DNA of 64,000 nt from Actinomyces qiguomingii (GTDB lineage Bacteria; Actinomycetota; Actinomycetes; Actinomycetales; Actinomycetaceae), in contig NZ_CP025228.1 of assembly GCF_004102025.1 (NCBI RefSeq), positions 2,170,001-2,234,000 on the forward strand, in the 5' to 3' direction. The position numbers and the translations under genes were made by a program. Each line of letters begins with the position of its first letter. Position 1 is the first letter of the stretch. This document shows positions 27,568-35,436 of this stretch, one piece after another. Under the pieces are notes generated by a model, which saw only the letters and a list, made by a program, of their open reading frames with translations, did not search any database and was not told the origin of the DNA.

Positions 27568-28455
27568 TCGACGTGACTCATCTTAGGTGCCCGCGAAAGT
27601 GGTTCGGTGCCTCATCCGGGTGCTGCTCGCGAGAGTCGCGGATCGTGGTGGGCATGCGGTGGTGGGTTGTTTGGTGCAGGCCAGGGCGGAGATCACCAGG
27701 GGTAGTACGCGGGGGCGTATGCCAAGGCGCCCAGAGAAGGACAAGGGGAGGATGCCGGGGTGATGTGTGCGCGGTGACCGGTCGGGTGCCGGGAGGGCTC
27801 CAGGCGACGCCTGAGGGCGGTAGCCAAGCGCCCACCAAGAACTGGCAGGTCCGAGCCCAGGCCCAGGGCGCGCAAGTACTCCTACGACGCCTTAAAGGTA
27901 CTCCAGCGCGTGTGGGCGGCCAGCGGCGGGCCAGTTGCGGCAAATACATGAAGGTGTCCATGCCGCCGCTCCCGGGGCCTGCCGGGAGGGCCGCGGGCGA
28001 GCTCGTAGACGGTCAGGACCGATACAGCCACCAGGTGCGGCGTGAGCCGGGTGTCTATGAGCGCGACAGGCCATCGACCGTTAACCCGCCCCTGCCAGGG
28101 CCAAGTGGCCGCCTGCGCGGCAAGAGCACCACCAATGGCCGGCCCGCCGGTTGCGCAACACCCGCCAGGCCCCCGCAAGGGCCGGCGGGCGAGGCCCGTG
28201 CAGCCGGCGGGGTTCTTCGAGGCCCGTTACCGTCACGCCGCTGCGGTCCGCTGCCCGCAGGGGCGAGTTCGCCCGCACCGGGAACATGACCAACCGTGCT
28301 CACCGGCCGGGGCCTTCACCCGACCCATCCGTGGGCGGCGCCGAGAAGCACATCAAGGCAACCCTGGACCAGGCCGTGGACAATATCCCCTTCCCCATCA
28401 CGGGAATGGACTTCGCAGGCGGCAGCAAGTTCATCAAACCCGGTGCAGTTCACTA
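27568..28455 (+). mobile_element. Decayed integrase-type transposase (second copy) with an IS3-type end
   Basis: The start repeats the remnant at 20072. It continues further, with pieces such as KVLQRV, CGKYMKVSMPPL, DGQDRYSHQVRRE and HIKATLDQAVDNIPFPITGMDF. These belong to one integrase-core transposase broken by several frameshifts. At 28433-28455 it ends in CATCAAACCCGGTGCAGTTC, the reverse of the IS3 end seen at 15534, so an IS3 element once abutted it. The uppS stop is 56 bases further. Confidence 0.7.
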
Positions 28456-28510
28456 GCTGGGCACCCACCTACCTGGAGCCAGTGTGCACCTGTCGATTCC
28501 AATCGCGAGA

Positions 28511-29347
28511 TTAGCTACTGACCCGGTCGACGGCGCCGCCGAAGCGGCGCTCACGGTGCGCGTAGGCCTCGCAGGCGCGCCACAGCTCGGTGCGGTCGAA
28601 CTCGGGCCAGGGCAGGTCGGAGAAGTACAGCTCCGCGTAGGCCGAGGACCACATCAGGAAGTTGCTGGTGCGCTGCTCCCCGCCGGTACGGATGAACAGG
28701 TCCACGTCCCGCATGTTCGGGGAATACAGGTATCGCTGCACCGTCTTTTCACTGATCGACGACGCCCGCAGCCGCCCCGATTCAACGTCGTGAACAATCG
28801 CGCGGGCGGCATCAGCGATCTCCGCTCGGCCGCCATAGTTCAGGCACATATTCAGCACCATGGTGTCGTTTCCGGCAGTAATGCGCTCAGAGCGGCGCAC
28901 CTCCTTGAGCACCGACTTCCACAGCCGCGGTTCGCGCCCAACCCAGTTCACGCGCACACCCCAGGCCAGCAGGTCATCAGTCTGGGCCCGCAGCACGGAG
29001 CGGGTAAAGCCCATCAGGAAGCGCACCTCCGCCGGCGAACGCTTCCAGTTCTCGGTGGAGAAGGCGTACACGCTCAATTCCTTGACCCCAAGTTCAACGG
29101 CGCCGGCGATCACGTCCATCATGGTCGACTCCCCCACCCGGTGCCCCTCGGTGCGGGGCAGGCCGCGGGCGTTGGCCCAGCGGCCATTGCCGTCCATGAC
29201 ACAGGCGACGTGAGCAGGCACGGCATCGGGGTTGAGGGCGGGCGGGTTCAGCCCCTCGCGGTGCAGGGGGACGACGTCGAGCGGGCGCCGCTCCAGGACC
29301 GCGTCATTGGAGGGCGCAGAGTCCTTATTCTCCGAATTCTCCGACAT
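28511..29347 (-). CDS. uppS: Isoprenyl transferase (cis-prenyl, undecaprenyl/decaprenyl diphosphate synthase type)
   Basis: 278 aa. It makes the polyprenyl diphosphate carrier for cell wall synthesis by adding isopentenyl units. Motifs are VMDGNGRWA with the catalytic Asp, GHRVGESTMMDV, SVYAFSTENWKR, and DLFIRTGGEQRTSNFLMW near the C-terminus. The first 43 residues are a polar extension. It starts one base after the recO stop, within the leuA-recO-uppS group. In Mycobacterium uppS also lies near zur, so the accessory DNA to its right side in transcription terms is an insertion. Confidence 0.94.
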   Translation of the reverse strand: MSENSENKDSAPSNDAVLERRPLDVVPLHREGLNPPALNPDAVPAHVACVMDGNGRWANARGLPRTEGHRVGESTMMDVIAGAVELGVKELSVYAFSTENWKRSPAEVRFLMGFTRSVLRAQTDDLLAWGVRVNWVGREPRLWKSVLKEVRRSERITAGNDTMVLNMCLNYGGRAEIADAARAIVHDVESGRLRASSISEKTVQRYLYSPNMRDVDLFIRTGGEQRTSNFLMWSSAYAELYFSDLPWPEFDRTELWRACEAYAHRERRFGGAVDRVSS

Positions 29348-29348
29348 A

Positions 29349-30098
29349 TCAGGCCCTTTCGACCAGGGATAGAGAGCGCAGGCGCCGCTCCAGATGCCAT
29401 GTCAGATAAGCCGAGACGCATCCGGACGCCTCGGCGCGCTGACGCGCCGCCGATACGTCCGCCAGTTCCCAGTTGCCCGAAAGCAGGGCGCCAAGCAGTG
29501 CCATGGTGCCCGGTTCGACGTCGACGGAGCCGGCGGGTCGGCAGGCGGAGCAGACTGCACCGCCTGCCTGCACATGAAAGGCCGTGTGTGGCCCGGGTGC
29601 GCCGCAGCGGGCGCAGTCGTAGCAAGAGGGCGCCCAGCCGGCCAGGGCGAGGGCCCGAAGAAGGTAGGAGTCGAGTACCAGACCGGGGGCGTGGCGGCGG
29701 CGCGCCAGGGCTGACAGTGCTCCGTACAACAGCAGGAACTGCTGTGGAGATTCGGTGGTGCCCAGGTCGCCGTCGTCGCGGGTGAGGCGCTCGGCAGTCT
29801 CGGCCATGGTCTCGGCGCAGGTAAACATGGCGTAGTCGACGGCGATATTGCGACCGAAGGGGTCGATGGTCTCCGCCTGGGTGACCACATCCAGGTTGCG
29901 CCCAGCGTGCAGTTGCACATCAATCATGGAGAAGGGCTCCAGGCGCGCACCGAAACGCGAAGTCGTGCGACGCACCCCCTTGGCTATGGCACGCACCTGC
30001 CCGTGTGCGCGGGTGAGCATCACGATGATGCGGTCCGCCTCGCCCAGCTTGTAGGTGCGCAGAACGATGGCCTCGTCCCGGTAGAGCCTCTCACCCAA
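29349..30098 (-). CDS. recO: DNA repair protein RecO
   Basis: 249 aa from TTG 30098, preceded by GGAG at a distance of seven bases. No ATG or GTG gives a better start in this frame. RecO helps RecR load RecA on gapped DNA. The OB-fold N-terminus ([28 protein letters not shown]) and [17 protein letters not shown] are typical. The zinc site is [11 protein letters not shown] with CSACRP. It starts 11 bases after the leuA stop and is followed directly by uppS, so the three are probably co-transcribed. Confidence 0.93.
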   Translation of the reverse strand: MGERLYRDEAIVLRTYKLGEADRIIVMLTRAHGQVRAIAKGVRRTTSRFGARLEPFSMIDVQLHAGRNLDVVTQAETIDPFGRNIAVDYAMFTCAETMAETAERLTRDDGDLGTTESPQQFLLLYGALSALARRRHAPGLVLDSYLLRALALAGWAPSCYDCARCGAPGPHTAFHVQAGGAVCSACRPAGSVDVEPGTMALLGALLSGNWELADVSAARQRAEASGCVSAYLTWHLERRLRSLSLVERA

Positions 30099-30109
30099 CG
30101 GCGTCTCCG

Positions 30110-31891
30110 TCAGCGCATGGCACGGTTGACGGCCGAGATGACCGCCTTGAAGGAGGCGGTGGTGATGGAGTGATCGATGCCGACACCCCACAGCACCTGG
30201 CCACCGACCTCACATTCGACGTAGCAGGCGGCGCGGGCGTCACGGCCCTCGCTCAGCGCATGCTCGGCGTAGTCGAGGATGCGCACTTGGACTCCGGTCT
30301 GCTCCAGGGCGGTGACAAAGGCATCCAGCGGACCTGAGCCGGAGGCGGTCAGCAGCAGTTTGCGTTCGTCTCCGTCTTGGATGGTGACGGTGAGAATGGA
30401 CTCGTCATCGCCGACGGCGGTGAGCGTGGCGCCCTTGAGGCTGTAACGGCCCCAGGTGGGCAGATCGACACCGGGTGCCGCCGAGGCGGGCAGGTACTCG
30501 TCGGTGAAGATCGACCACAGGTCGTCGGCATCGACCTCGCCACCGTAGGTGTCGGTGTGGTGTTGGACGATGTTGGAGAACTCGATCTGCAAGCGGCGCG
30601 GCAGATCCAGGTTGTGGGTGTGTCGTAGCAGATAGGACACTCCGCCCTTGCCGGACTGGGAGTTGACCCGGACCACGGCCTCGTAGGAGCGGCCGACGTC
30701 ATGGGGGTCGATGGGCAGGTAGGGCATGGTCCAGGGCACGGCCACGTCCGCCTCGTCCTGGCTCATGCCCTCGGTCACCTTGGCGGCGACCTTTTCGGCG
30801 CGGGCAGCGAAACCCTTCTTGATGGCATCTTGGTGGGAGCCGGAGAAGGAGGTGTAGACGAGCTCGCCGGCGTAGGGGGTGCGCGGGGGCACGTCCATCT
30901 GGGTGGAATGCTCGACGACGCGGCGCACCTCATCAATGTCGGACAGGTCGAGCATGGGGTCGATGCCCTGGCTGAACAGGTTGAGGGCCAGTGTGACCAG
31001 GTCGACATTACCGGTGCGCTCGCCGTGACCGAACAGACAGCCCTCCACACGGTCGGCGCCGGCGAGCATGCCGAGCTCGGCGGCGGCGATGCCGGAGCCG
31101 CGATCGTTGTGGTTGTGGATGGATAGGCATACGGCGTCGCGGTGGGACAGGTTGCGGCTCATCCACTCGATCTGGTCGGCATAGACATTGGGGGTGGCGC
31201 GCTCGACGGTGGCGGGAAGGTTCAGGATGATCTCGCGGTCACCCTCGGGCTGCCACACGCCCATTACGGCCTCGCAGACCTCCAGGGAGTACTCGCGCTC
31301 GGTGTCCACGAAGATCTCCGGGGAGTACTCGTAGCCGAAGATGGTCTCATCGGTGAGCACCTTTTCCGCCCGTGCCATGACCTGGCGGGTGCCCTCGACG
31401 GCGAGTTCGCGTATGTCGTCCTTGCCCATGCGGAAGACAACCTCGCGGAACAGCGGGGACAGGGCGTTGTACAGGTGGACGGTGGCGCGCGGCGCGCCGA
31501 CGCAGGCGTCCAGGGTGCGGTCAATCAGGTCCTCGCGGGACTGGGTCAGCACGGAGATGGTGACGTCCTCGGGGATGGCGTCGTCCTCCACCAGGGAGCG
31601 CACGAAGTCGTAGTCGGTCTGGGAGGCGGCGGGGAAGCCGACCTCGATCTCCTTAAAGCCCATGCGCACCAGCAGGTCAAAGATGGCGCGTTTGGCGGCG
31701 GGCCCCATGGGCTCGATGAGGGACTGGTTGCCGTCGCGCAGGTCTGTGCTCAGCCAACGGGGGGCGTGGGTGATGCGGTTGTTCGGCCAGGTGCGGTCCG
31801 GCAGGGAAACGTCGACGGTGTCGAGGAAGGGCCGGTACTTGGTGAAGGGCATGCCGGATGGCTGCTGGGGTGCGGGGCGAGCGGTACGCAT
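30110..31891 (-). CDS. leuA: 2-isopropylmalate synthase
   Basis: 593 aa. It condenses acetyl-CoA with 2-oxoisovalerate in the first step of leucine synthesis. The TIM barrel starts with [15 protein letters not shown], including the metal-binding Asp, and later has [39 protein letters not shown] with the catalytic histidines. The C-terminal regulatory domain (about 450-590) is the leucine-feedback LeuA dimer domain. The length matches the long actinobacterial form. A Leu-rich leader peptide lies upstream, so transcription is probably attenuated by leucine supply. Confidence 0.96.
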   Translation of the reverse strand: MRTARPAPQQPSGMPFTKYRPFLDTVDVSLPDRTWPNNRITHAPRWLSTDLRDGNQSLIEPMGPAAKRAIFDLLVRMGFKEIEVGFPAASQTDYDFVRSLVEDDAIPEDVTISVLTQSREDLIDRTLDACVGAPRATVHLYNALSPLFREVVFRMGKDDIRELAVEGTRQVMARAEKVLTDETIFGYEYSPEIFVDTEREYSLEVCEAVMGVWQPEGDREIILNLPATVERATPNVYADQIEWMSRNLSHRDAVCLSIHNHNDRGSGIAAAELGMLAGADRVEGCLFGHGERTGNVDLVTLALNLFSQGIDPMLDLSDIDEVRRVVEHSTQMDVPPRTPYAGELVYTSFSGSHQDAIKKGFAARAEKVAAKVTEGMSQDEADVAVPWTMPYLPIDPHDVGRSYEAVVRVNSQSGKGGVSYLLRHTHNLDLPRRLQIEFSNIVQHHTDTYGGEVDADDLWSIFTDEYLPASAAPGVDLPTWGRYSLKGATLTAVGDDESILTVTIQDGDERKLLLTASGSGPLDAFVTALEQTGVQVRILDYAEHALSEGRDARAACYVECEVGGQVLWGVGIDHSITTASFKAVISAVNRAMR

Positions 31892-31997
31892 GGGTCTGGT
31901 TCTCCTGAGCAGATGTGCTTGGTTCCCGGCGCCGGGGCCCGGCGCGCCGGGGGTGGCTGGCTACGCGAAGTAAGCCGCGGTCGGGGTGCCGGCCTGG

Positions 31998-32063
31998 TCA
32001 GGCCCCGCCGCGGCGACTAAGCAGGAGGTTCCGCTCCCGGACCAAGGTCGCGCGCACGGACAC
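31998..32063 (-). CDS. leuL: leuA leader peptide (attenuator)
   Basis: A 21-codon frame starting GTG 32063 and ending TGA 31998. It contains three consecutive leucine codons (CTC CTG CTT) in RNLLLSRRGGA plus one TTG earlier. It lies about 110 bases before leuA. The sequence between the leader stop and leuA has strong GC hairpins (CCCGGCGCGCCGGG and GGCGCCGGG parts at about 31925-31955). This is the layout of a leucine attenuator: stalling at the Leu codons would favour an antiterminator. The coding call rests on the codon run and position only. Confidence 0.65.
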   Translation of the reverse strand: MSVRATLVRERNLLLSRRGGA

Positions 32064-32178
32064 ACGGTACCCCGATTCCGCTTCCTCGCCACGTCGGATC
32101 ACAGTGTGGACGGCGCGAGGACGAGCAACTCTCGCGACTCGCGACCACAGCACTCGTCAGTCACGCACGCAATATGTA

Positions 32179-32209
32179 GTAGGTCTGCTATATTCCGTAG
32201 TGTACCTAC
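32179..32209 (+). promoter_or_regulatory. Promoter region with inverted repeat before the ABC operon
   Basis: GTAGGT (32179-32184) and ACCTAC (32204-32209) form an inverted repeat with a 19-bp spacer. The spacer contains an AT-rich TATATT (about 32189-32194) that could be a -10. The ABC gene ATG at 32225 has AGGAAGGAG upstream. The small XRE regulator at the end of the operon is the natural candidate to bind here. Confidence 0.4.
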
Positions 32210-32224
32210 CAGGAAGGAGCAGCT

Positions 32225-33160
32225 ATGTTCCCTGCCCCGCCCGCGATTACAACCCGCGGCGTCGACTTCGCCTACGGCAAGCACCCGGTGCTGCACGACG
32301 TCAGCCTCACGGTCCAGCCCGGCGAGGTGGTCTGCCTGCTGGGCCCCAACGGCGTCGGCAAGACCACGCTCGTGGAGAATCTGCTCGGCTCGCTGCGCCC
32401 GCACGCGGGCAGCGTCCGCGTATTCGACACCGATCCGCGCCGCGCAAGCGCCGCATTCTGGGCGCGGATCGGGCTGGTGCAGCAGAACTGGACCGATCAC
32501 GCCAAGTGGCGGGTCAAGGACCAGCTGGAATGGATTCGCTCCATGCTGCTGACAGCGACGACGCGTGCAGCCACGGTGTCTGAGGTGCTCGACGCCGTGG
32601 GGCTTGAAGACAAGGCCAATTCACGCCTCTCCCGACTTTCGGGAGGGCAACGCCGCACGCTTGACTTCGCCGCGGCGCTGTTGGGTCAACCCGAGCTTCT
32701 GATTCTCGATGAGCCGACGACGGGGCTGGACCCCGTCTCCAAGGCGCGCCTGCACGATCTGATCATGGAGCGCGTCGACGACGACGCCACCGTCTTGATG
32801 ACCACACACGACCTGTCCGAGGCCGAGCGCCTGGCCTCGCGCGTGGTCATCATGGCGGCGGGCCGGATCATCGCCGACGGCACCGTCATCGAGTTGCGTG
32901 AGAGCATCGGCCGGGAGGCGGAGGTGACCTGGATGCAGGAAGGCGAGCACCATGTGCACGCCACCGCAGCCCCCGAGCGCTTCCTGCAGCAGCTGGACCT
33001 GGACACGATCAGCGAGTTGACAGTCACTCGCCCCACTTTAGAAGAGGCCTACCTCGCCCTGGTCTCCCAGCCCGCAGAGCCAGAGCCGACGAGCACGGAC
33101 GCCCGCGAACGCTCACTACCATCCGACCACCACCCCACCGCCAAGGAGCCTAGGCCATGA
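32225..33160 (+). CDS. ABC transporter ATP-binding protein
   Basis: 311 aa, ATPase of an ABC-2 exporter. Walker A is GPNGVGKTT, the signature is LSGGQ in SRLSGGQRRTLDFAAA, Walker B is LLILDEPTTGLD and the switch histidine is in TTHDLSEAE. After about residue 220 it has the accessory domain common in drug and antibiotic exporter ATPases. It overlaps the permease start by four bases. The cargo is unknown; self-resistance or lipid/drug export are the usual roles. Confidence 0.9.
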   Translation: MFPAPPAITTRGVDFAYGKHPVLHDVSLTVQPGEVVCLLGPNGVGKTTLVENLLGSLRPHAGSVRVFDTDPRRASAAFWARIGLVQQNWTDHAKWRVKDQLEWIRSMLLTATTRAATVSEVLDAVGLEDKANSRLSRLSGGQRRTLDFAAALLGQPELLILDEPTTGLDPVSKARLHDLIMERVDDDATVLMTTHDLSEAERLASRVVIMAAGRIIADGTVIELRESIGREAEVTWMQEGEHHVHATAAPERFLQQLDLDTISELTVTRPTLEEAYLALVSQPAEPEPTSTDARERSLPSDHHPTAKEPRP

Positions 33161-34008
33161 CCCCCACCCGATCTGTGCCCCTGCCCGTACTGCGTGCGGC
33201 GGCGCGCCAGGCCTACGGCGACCTGCGCCCGAGCATCGTGGGAGCCGGAACGACGTCCATCCTGTTTACAGTGGCCGCCATATTGGTCGTCTCCCGGATA
33301 AGCAATGGTCCGCTCCGCGGACTCGACTCCACCAGTGCCTTCGGCACCATGTTCGCGGCCGGCAGCGTCGGCGGCTTCGCCAGTCTCGTCATGATACAGA
33401 TCGGAGCGGAAACCTATACCGATCGCATCGGGGGCGCACTGCTGCGGGTGCGCATCCTCCCACACGGACCGCTCACCTGGGCGATCGGCAAGACGCTGTC
33501 CACCGTGGTGTTGGTTTTCATCATGCAGGCGATGATCCTTCTAGGAACTGTCCTGTTCATTGATGTCGCTATGCCCGCCACCGGAACGGCACTGCTCTGC
33601 CTGCTTATTGCCGCGCTGGCCTCGCTGTCGTGCGCGCCGCTCGGGTTCTTCCTCAGCGTGTTCATCCGCGGCGTTTACAGTTACATGGTGAACATGGTGA
33701 TCTGCCTCGCGCTGTTCGTGGCCGGTTGTTGCTACCCGACCTCCGCGCTGCCGGGCTGGGTGCAGGGCATTCAGATGGTGTTGCCGACCTACTGGTCCGG
33801 GCACCTGACCCGCTGGGCGCTTGTGGGCGATCCGTCCTGGGAGATCGGCGGCAGCTTCCACCCGGTGCTGGCCGTCGGAGTGCTGCTGGCCTGGATCGTC
33901 GTCGGCTTCGGGCTGGTGCCGCCGGTCATTCGCCGCAGCTTCCGCAAGGAGACGATCGGCGGCCTGAGCCGCACCCAGTCGACGATCCGCTCACAGACTG
34001 GGCTGTGA
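33157..34008 (+). CDS. ABC-2 type permease
   Basis: 283 aa, six hydrophobic segments, starting with a short polar N-terminus. The region YTDRIGGALLRVRILPHGPLTWAIGK is the usual cytoplasmic coupling loop of ABC-2 permeases. CCYPTSALPGWVQGIQMVLPTYWSGHL is the conserved late loop. It pairs with the preceding ATPase (ATGA overlap) and is followed one base later by the XRE regulator, so the three form an operon. Confidence 0.88.
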   Translation: MTPTRSVPLPVLRAAARQAYGDLRPSIVGAGTTSILFTVAAILVVSRISNGPLRGLDSTSAFGTMFAAGSVGGFASLVMIQIGAETYTDRIGGALLRVRILPHGPLTWAIGKTLSTVVLVFIMQAMILLGTVLFIDVAMPATGTALLCLLIAALASLSCAPLGFFLSVFIRGVYSYMVNMVICLALFVAGCCYPTSALPGWVQGIQMVLPTYWSGHLTRWALVGDPSWEIGGSFHPVLAVGVLLAWIVVGFGLVPPVIRRSFRKETIGGLSRTQSTIRSQTGL

Positions 34009-34009
34009 G

Positions 34010-34234
34010 ATGTCCGGAGAGGTCGTTCACAACCGCATCGCCGTGCTGCGTGCGGACCGTAGGGTCAGCCGAAGGCAGTTGGCGGAAGCGCTCGGCGTGC
34101 ACTACCAGACGGTCGGCTATCTGGAGCGCGGCGAGTACGCCCCGTCGCTGTACCTGGCGCTGCGCATCGCCCGCTACTTCGATGTGCCCGTGGAATCGGT
34201 GTTCTCCCTGGAGGAGTTCCCGCCGCTGAGCTGA
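34010..34234 (+). CDS. Small XRE-family regulator
   Basis: 74 aa helix-turn-helix of the Cro/CI type: NRIAVLRADRRVSRRQLAEALGVHYQTVGYLERGEYAPS, then LALRIARYFDVPVESVFSLEEFPPLS. Proteins of this size next to ABC exporters often repress their own operon. It follows the permease by one base. Its last 15 codons are duplicated at 35272-35329. Confidence 0.88.
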   Translation: MSGEVVHNRIAVLRADRRVSRRQLAEALGVHYQTVGYLERGEYAPSLYLALRIARYFDVPVESVFSLEEFPPLS

Positions 34235-34256
34235 GCACGAAATCGCCATACCAGTC

Positions 34257-34294
34257 CTACCACCAAGGTCCCACCTCAAGGCGACCGGTGGTAG
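34257..34294 (+). promoter_or_regulatory. Operator-like inverted repeat before the mazEF-type pair
   Basis: CTACCACC (34257-34264) and GGTGGTAG (34287-34294) are perfect inverted arms, 10 bp before the antitoxin start. Ribbon-helix-helix antitoxins usually repress their own promoter, so this is the likely site. The function is inferred. Confidence 0.5.
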
Positions 34295-34304
34295 CATATT
34301 AAGT

Positions 34305-34544
34305 ATGAAACTGAGTGTGAGTCTGAGTGAAGCGGATCTAGCGCTCCTAGACGAGTACATAAACCAGGAAGGCCTTCCCTCAAGATCAGCGGGAGTCCAA
34401 ACGGCCATACGTCATCTTCACCGGGAGAACCTGCGTAAGGCCTACGTGGAAGCCTGGAGGGACTGGGCGGAATCCCCAGACTCATCCGAATGGGACACGA
34501 CAGTCGCCGATGGGCTCGATGGGAACGACGATGCTGCGCGGTGA
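34305..34544 (+). CDS. Ribbon-helix-helix antitoxin
   Basis: 79 aa. The N-terminus MKLSVSLSEADLALLDEYI followed by SRSAGVQTAIRHL is a short RHH DNA-binding domain. The acidic C-terminus (WAESPDSSEWDTTVADGLDG) would bind and block the toxin. It overlaps the MazF-like gene by 14 bases. ATG 34305 follows an inverted repeat. Confidence 0.85.
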   Translation: MKLSVSLSEADLALLDEYINQEGLPSRSAGVQTAIRHLHRENLRKAYVEAWRDWAESPDSSEWDTTVADGLDGNDDAAR

Positions 34545-34878
34545 GATACGGATTGTAAACCTCGATCCCGTGATAGGCAGCGAAGCAAACAAGCGTAGAC
34601 CTGCCGTCGTGGTGAGCAACGACGATGCCAACACGGCGGCCGCGGTTCTCGGCCGAGGTGTTGTAACGGTGGTACCAGTCACGAGCTCAACCGAGCGTGT
34701 TCTCCCGTTCCAAGTCCTTCTCCCCGCGGAGTCGACCGGGTTGTCATTGGATTCCAAGGCACAGGCAGAACAGGTACGTTCTGTGGCGGTTCAACGCCTC
34801 GGTCAGGTGGTAGGACACTTGCCGACAGAGCTCATGGCCAAGGTTGATGCCGCATTAAGGCTTCACTTGGCCCTGTAG
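34531..34878 (+). CDS. mazF: MazF/PemK-type endoribonuclease toxin
   Basis: About 115 aa from ATG 34531 (ATG 34519 and 34510 are in frame). MazF toxins cut mRNA at short motifs when the antitoxin is degraded. Markers are MLRGEIRIVNLDPVIGSEANKRRPAVVVSND and the later VTVVPVTSST, the usual active-site strands with Arg and Ser/Thr. The C-terminal half (AQAEQVRSVAVQRLGQVVGHL) also fits. Full length, so probably functional with the RHH antitoxin. Confidence 0.9.
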   Translation: MLRGEIRIVNLDPVIGSEANKRRPAVVVSNDDANTAAAVLGRGVVTVVPVTSSTERVLPFQVLLPAESTGLSLDSKAQAEQVRSVAVQRLGQVVGHLPTELMAKVDAALRLHLAL

Positions 34879-34894
34879 ATCACCATCCAGAGCG

Positions 34895-35009
34895 TGACGT
34901 CAATGCGTGCCCATTCACTGCCCGAAGACCTCGAAGCAGGCCCGCTCGGCGCCGCCGGCGGGCACGTCCACGGTGGCGGCCACCAGCCCGTCCTTGAGCA
35001 GGATTACCG
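34895..35009 (-). pseudogene. Duplicated ABC ATPase tail fragment
   Basis: This minus-strand fragment resembles the stretch at 37246-37330 (shared GAERAYLDAFG-type coding and the AGGATTACC block) with several changes. It stops exactly where a solo ISL3 end begins. It is a broken copy of an ABC ATPase C-terminus and has no start. Confidence 0.55.
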
Positions 35010-35034
35010 GCTCTTCGCGTTTGAGGGTGTGTGG
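35010..35034. mobile_element. Solo ISL3 terminal repeat
   Basis: GGCTCTTCGCGTTTGAGGGT followed by GTG is the same left end as at 22114. No transposase follows. It marks a past insertion or a deletion that removed the rest of the element. Confidence 0.75.
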
Positions 35035-35065
35035 GCCTGGGGGTTCGTGTGTTGCCGCGACTGTG

Positions 35066-35226
35066 TTGACGCGACGGTTCGTACCTTCGCGTCAGGGTTC
35101 GTGTGTTCTGGTCAGCGATTCGTACCTTGTTGTGACGGTTCGGCACCCTCCGGTACGTACCGTCGTCGGAAGTGCCGAAGCGTTGGTGTCTAGTGCCGAA
35201 CCGTCATGCGAAGTGACGAACCGTCA
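35066..35226. repeat. Cluster of short facing repeats
   Basis: Copies of a motif near GACGGTTCGTACC occur in one orientation at about 35069, 35087, 35113 and 35131. They occur in the other orientation (GTGCCGAACCGTCA type) at about 35173, 35192 and 35211. The best pair is GTGACGGTTCGGCAC against AGTGCCGAACCGTCA. The whole stretch could fold into one long imperfect hairpin. There is no coding sequence. Confidence 0.6.
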
Positions 35227-35271
35227 TCCGGTGCGCCCGGGCGAACACGCCGGGTCCGCACCCCGAGCGGT

Positions 35272-35329
35272 CATGTATACGCCTGTGGAGTCGGTGTTCT
35301 CCCTGGAGGAGTTCCCGCCCCTCACCTGA
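35272..35329 (+). pseudogene. Duplicated 3' end of the XRE regulator
   Basis: Encodes TPVESVFSLEEFPPLT and a stop, almost the same as the end of the XRE gene at 34190-34234. There is no upstream part. A single degenerate 22-bp repeat unit (GCCGAAGCCGGTCGATAT, 35356-35374) follows. It shows a past duplication of the ABC/XRE locus. Confidence 0.7.
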
Positions 35330-35436
35330 GCCGAGGCGCTCCGGGCGCCCGCCCTCGCCGAAGCCGGTCGATATGGAATTCAGCTGTTGGGCTAACCTCA
35401 CCCGCACCCCACGACACTTGAGCTTTCATTGGCCTC

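Noticed and set aside
15112..28510. Integrative element with att sites or a tRNA target
   Set aside because: No tRNA gene, integrase or matching att repeats are visible at zur or uppS; the content is explained by separate IS insertions.
28484..29785. Long open frame on the plus strand opposite uppS and recO
   Set aside because: It lies antisense to two clearly conserved genes; such long shadow frames are common in high-GC DNA. The same applies to frames opposite leuA, the hydrolase and GH3.
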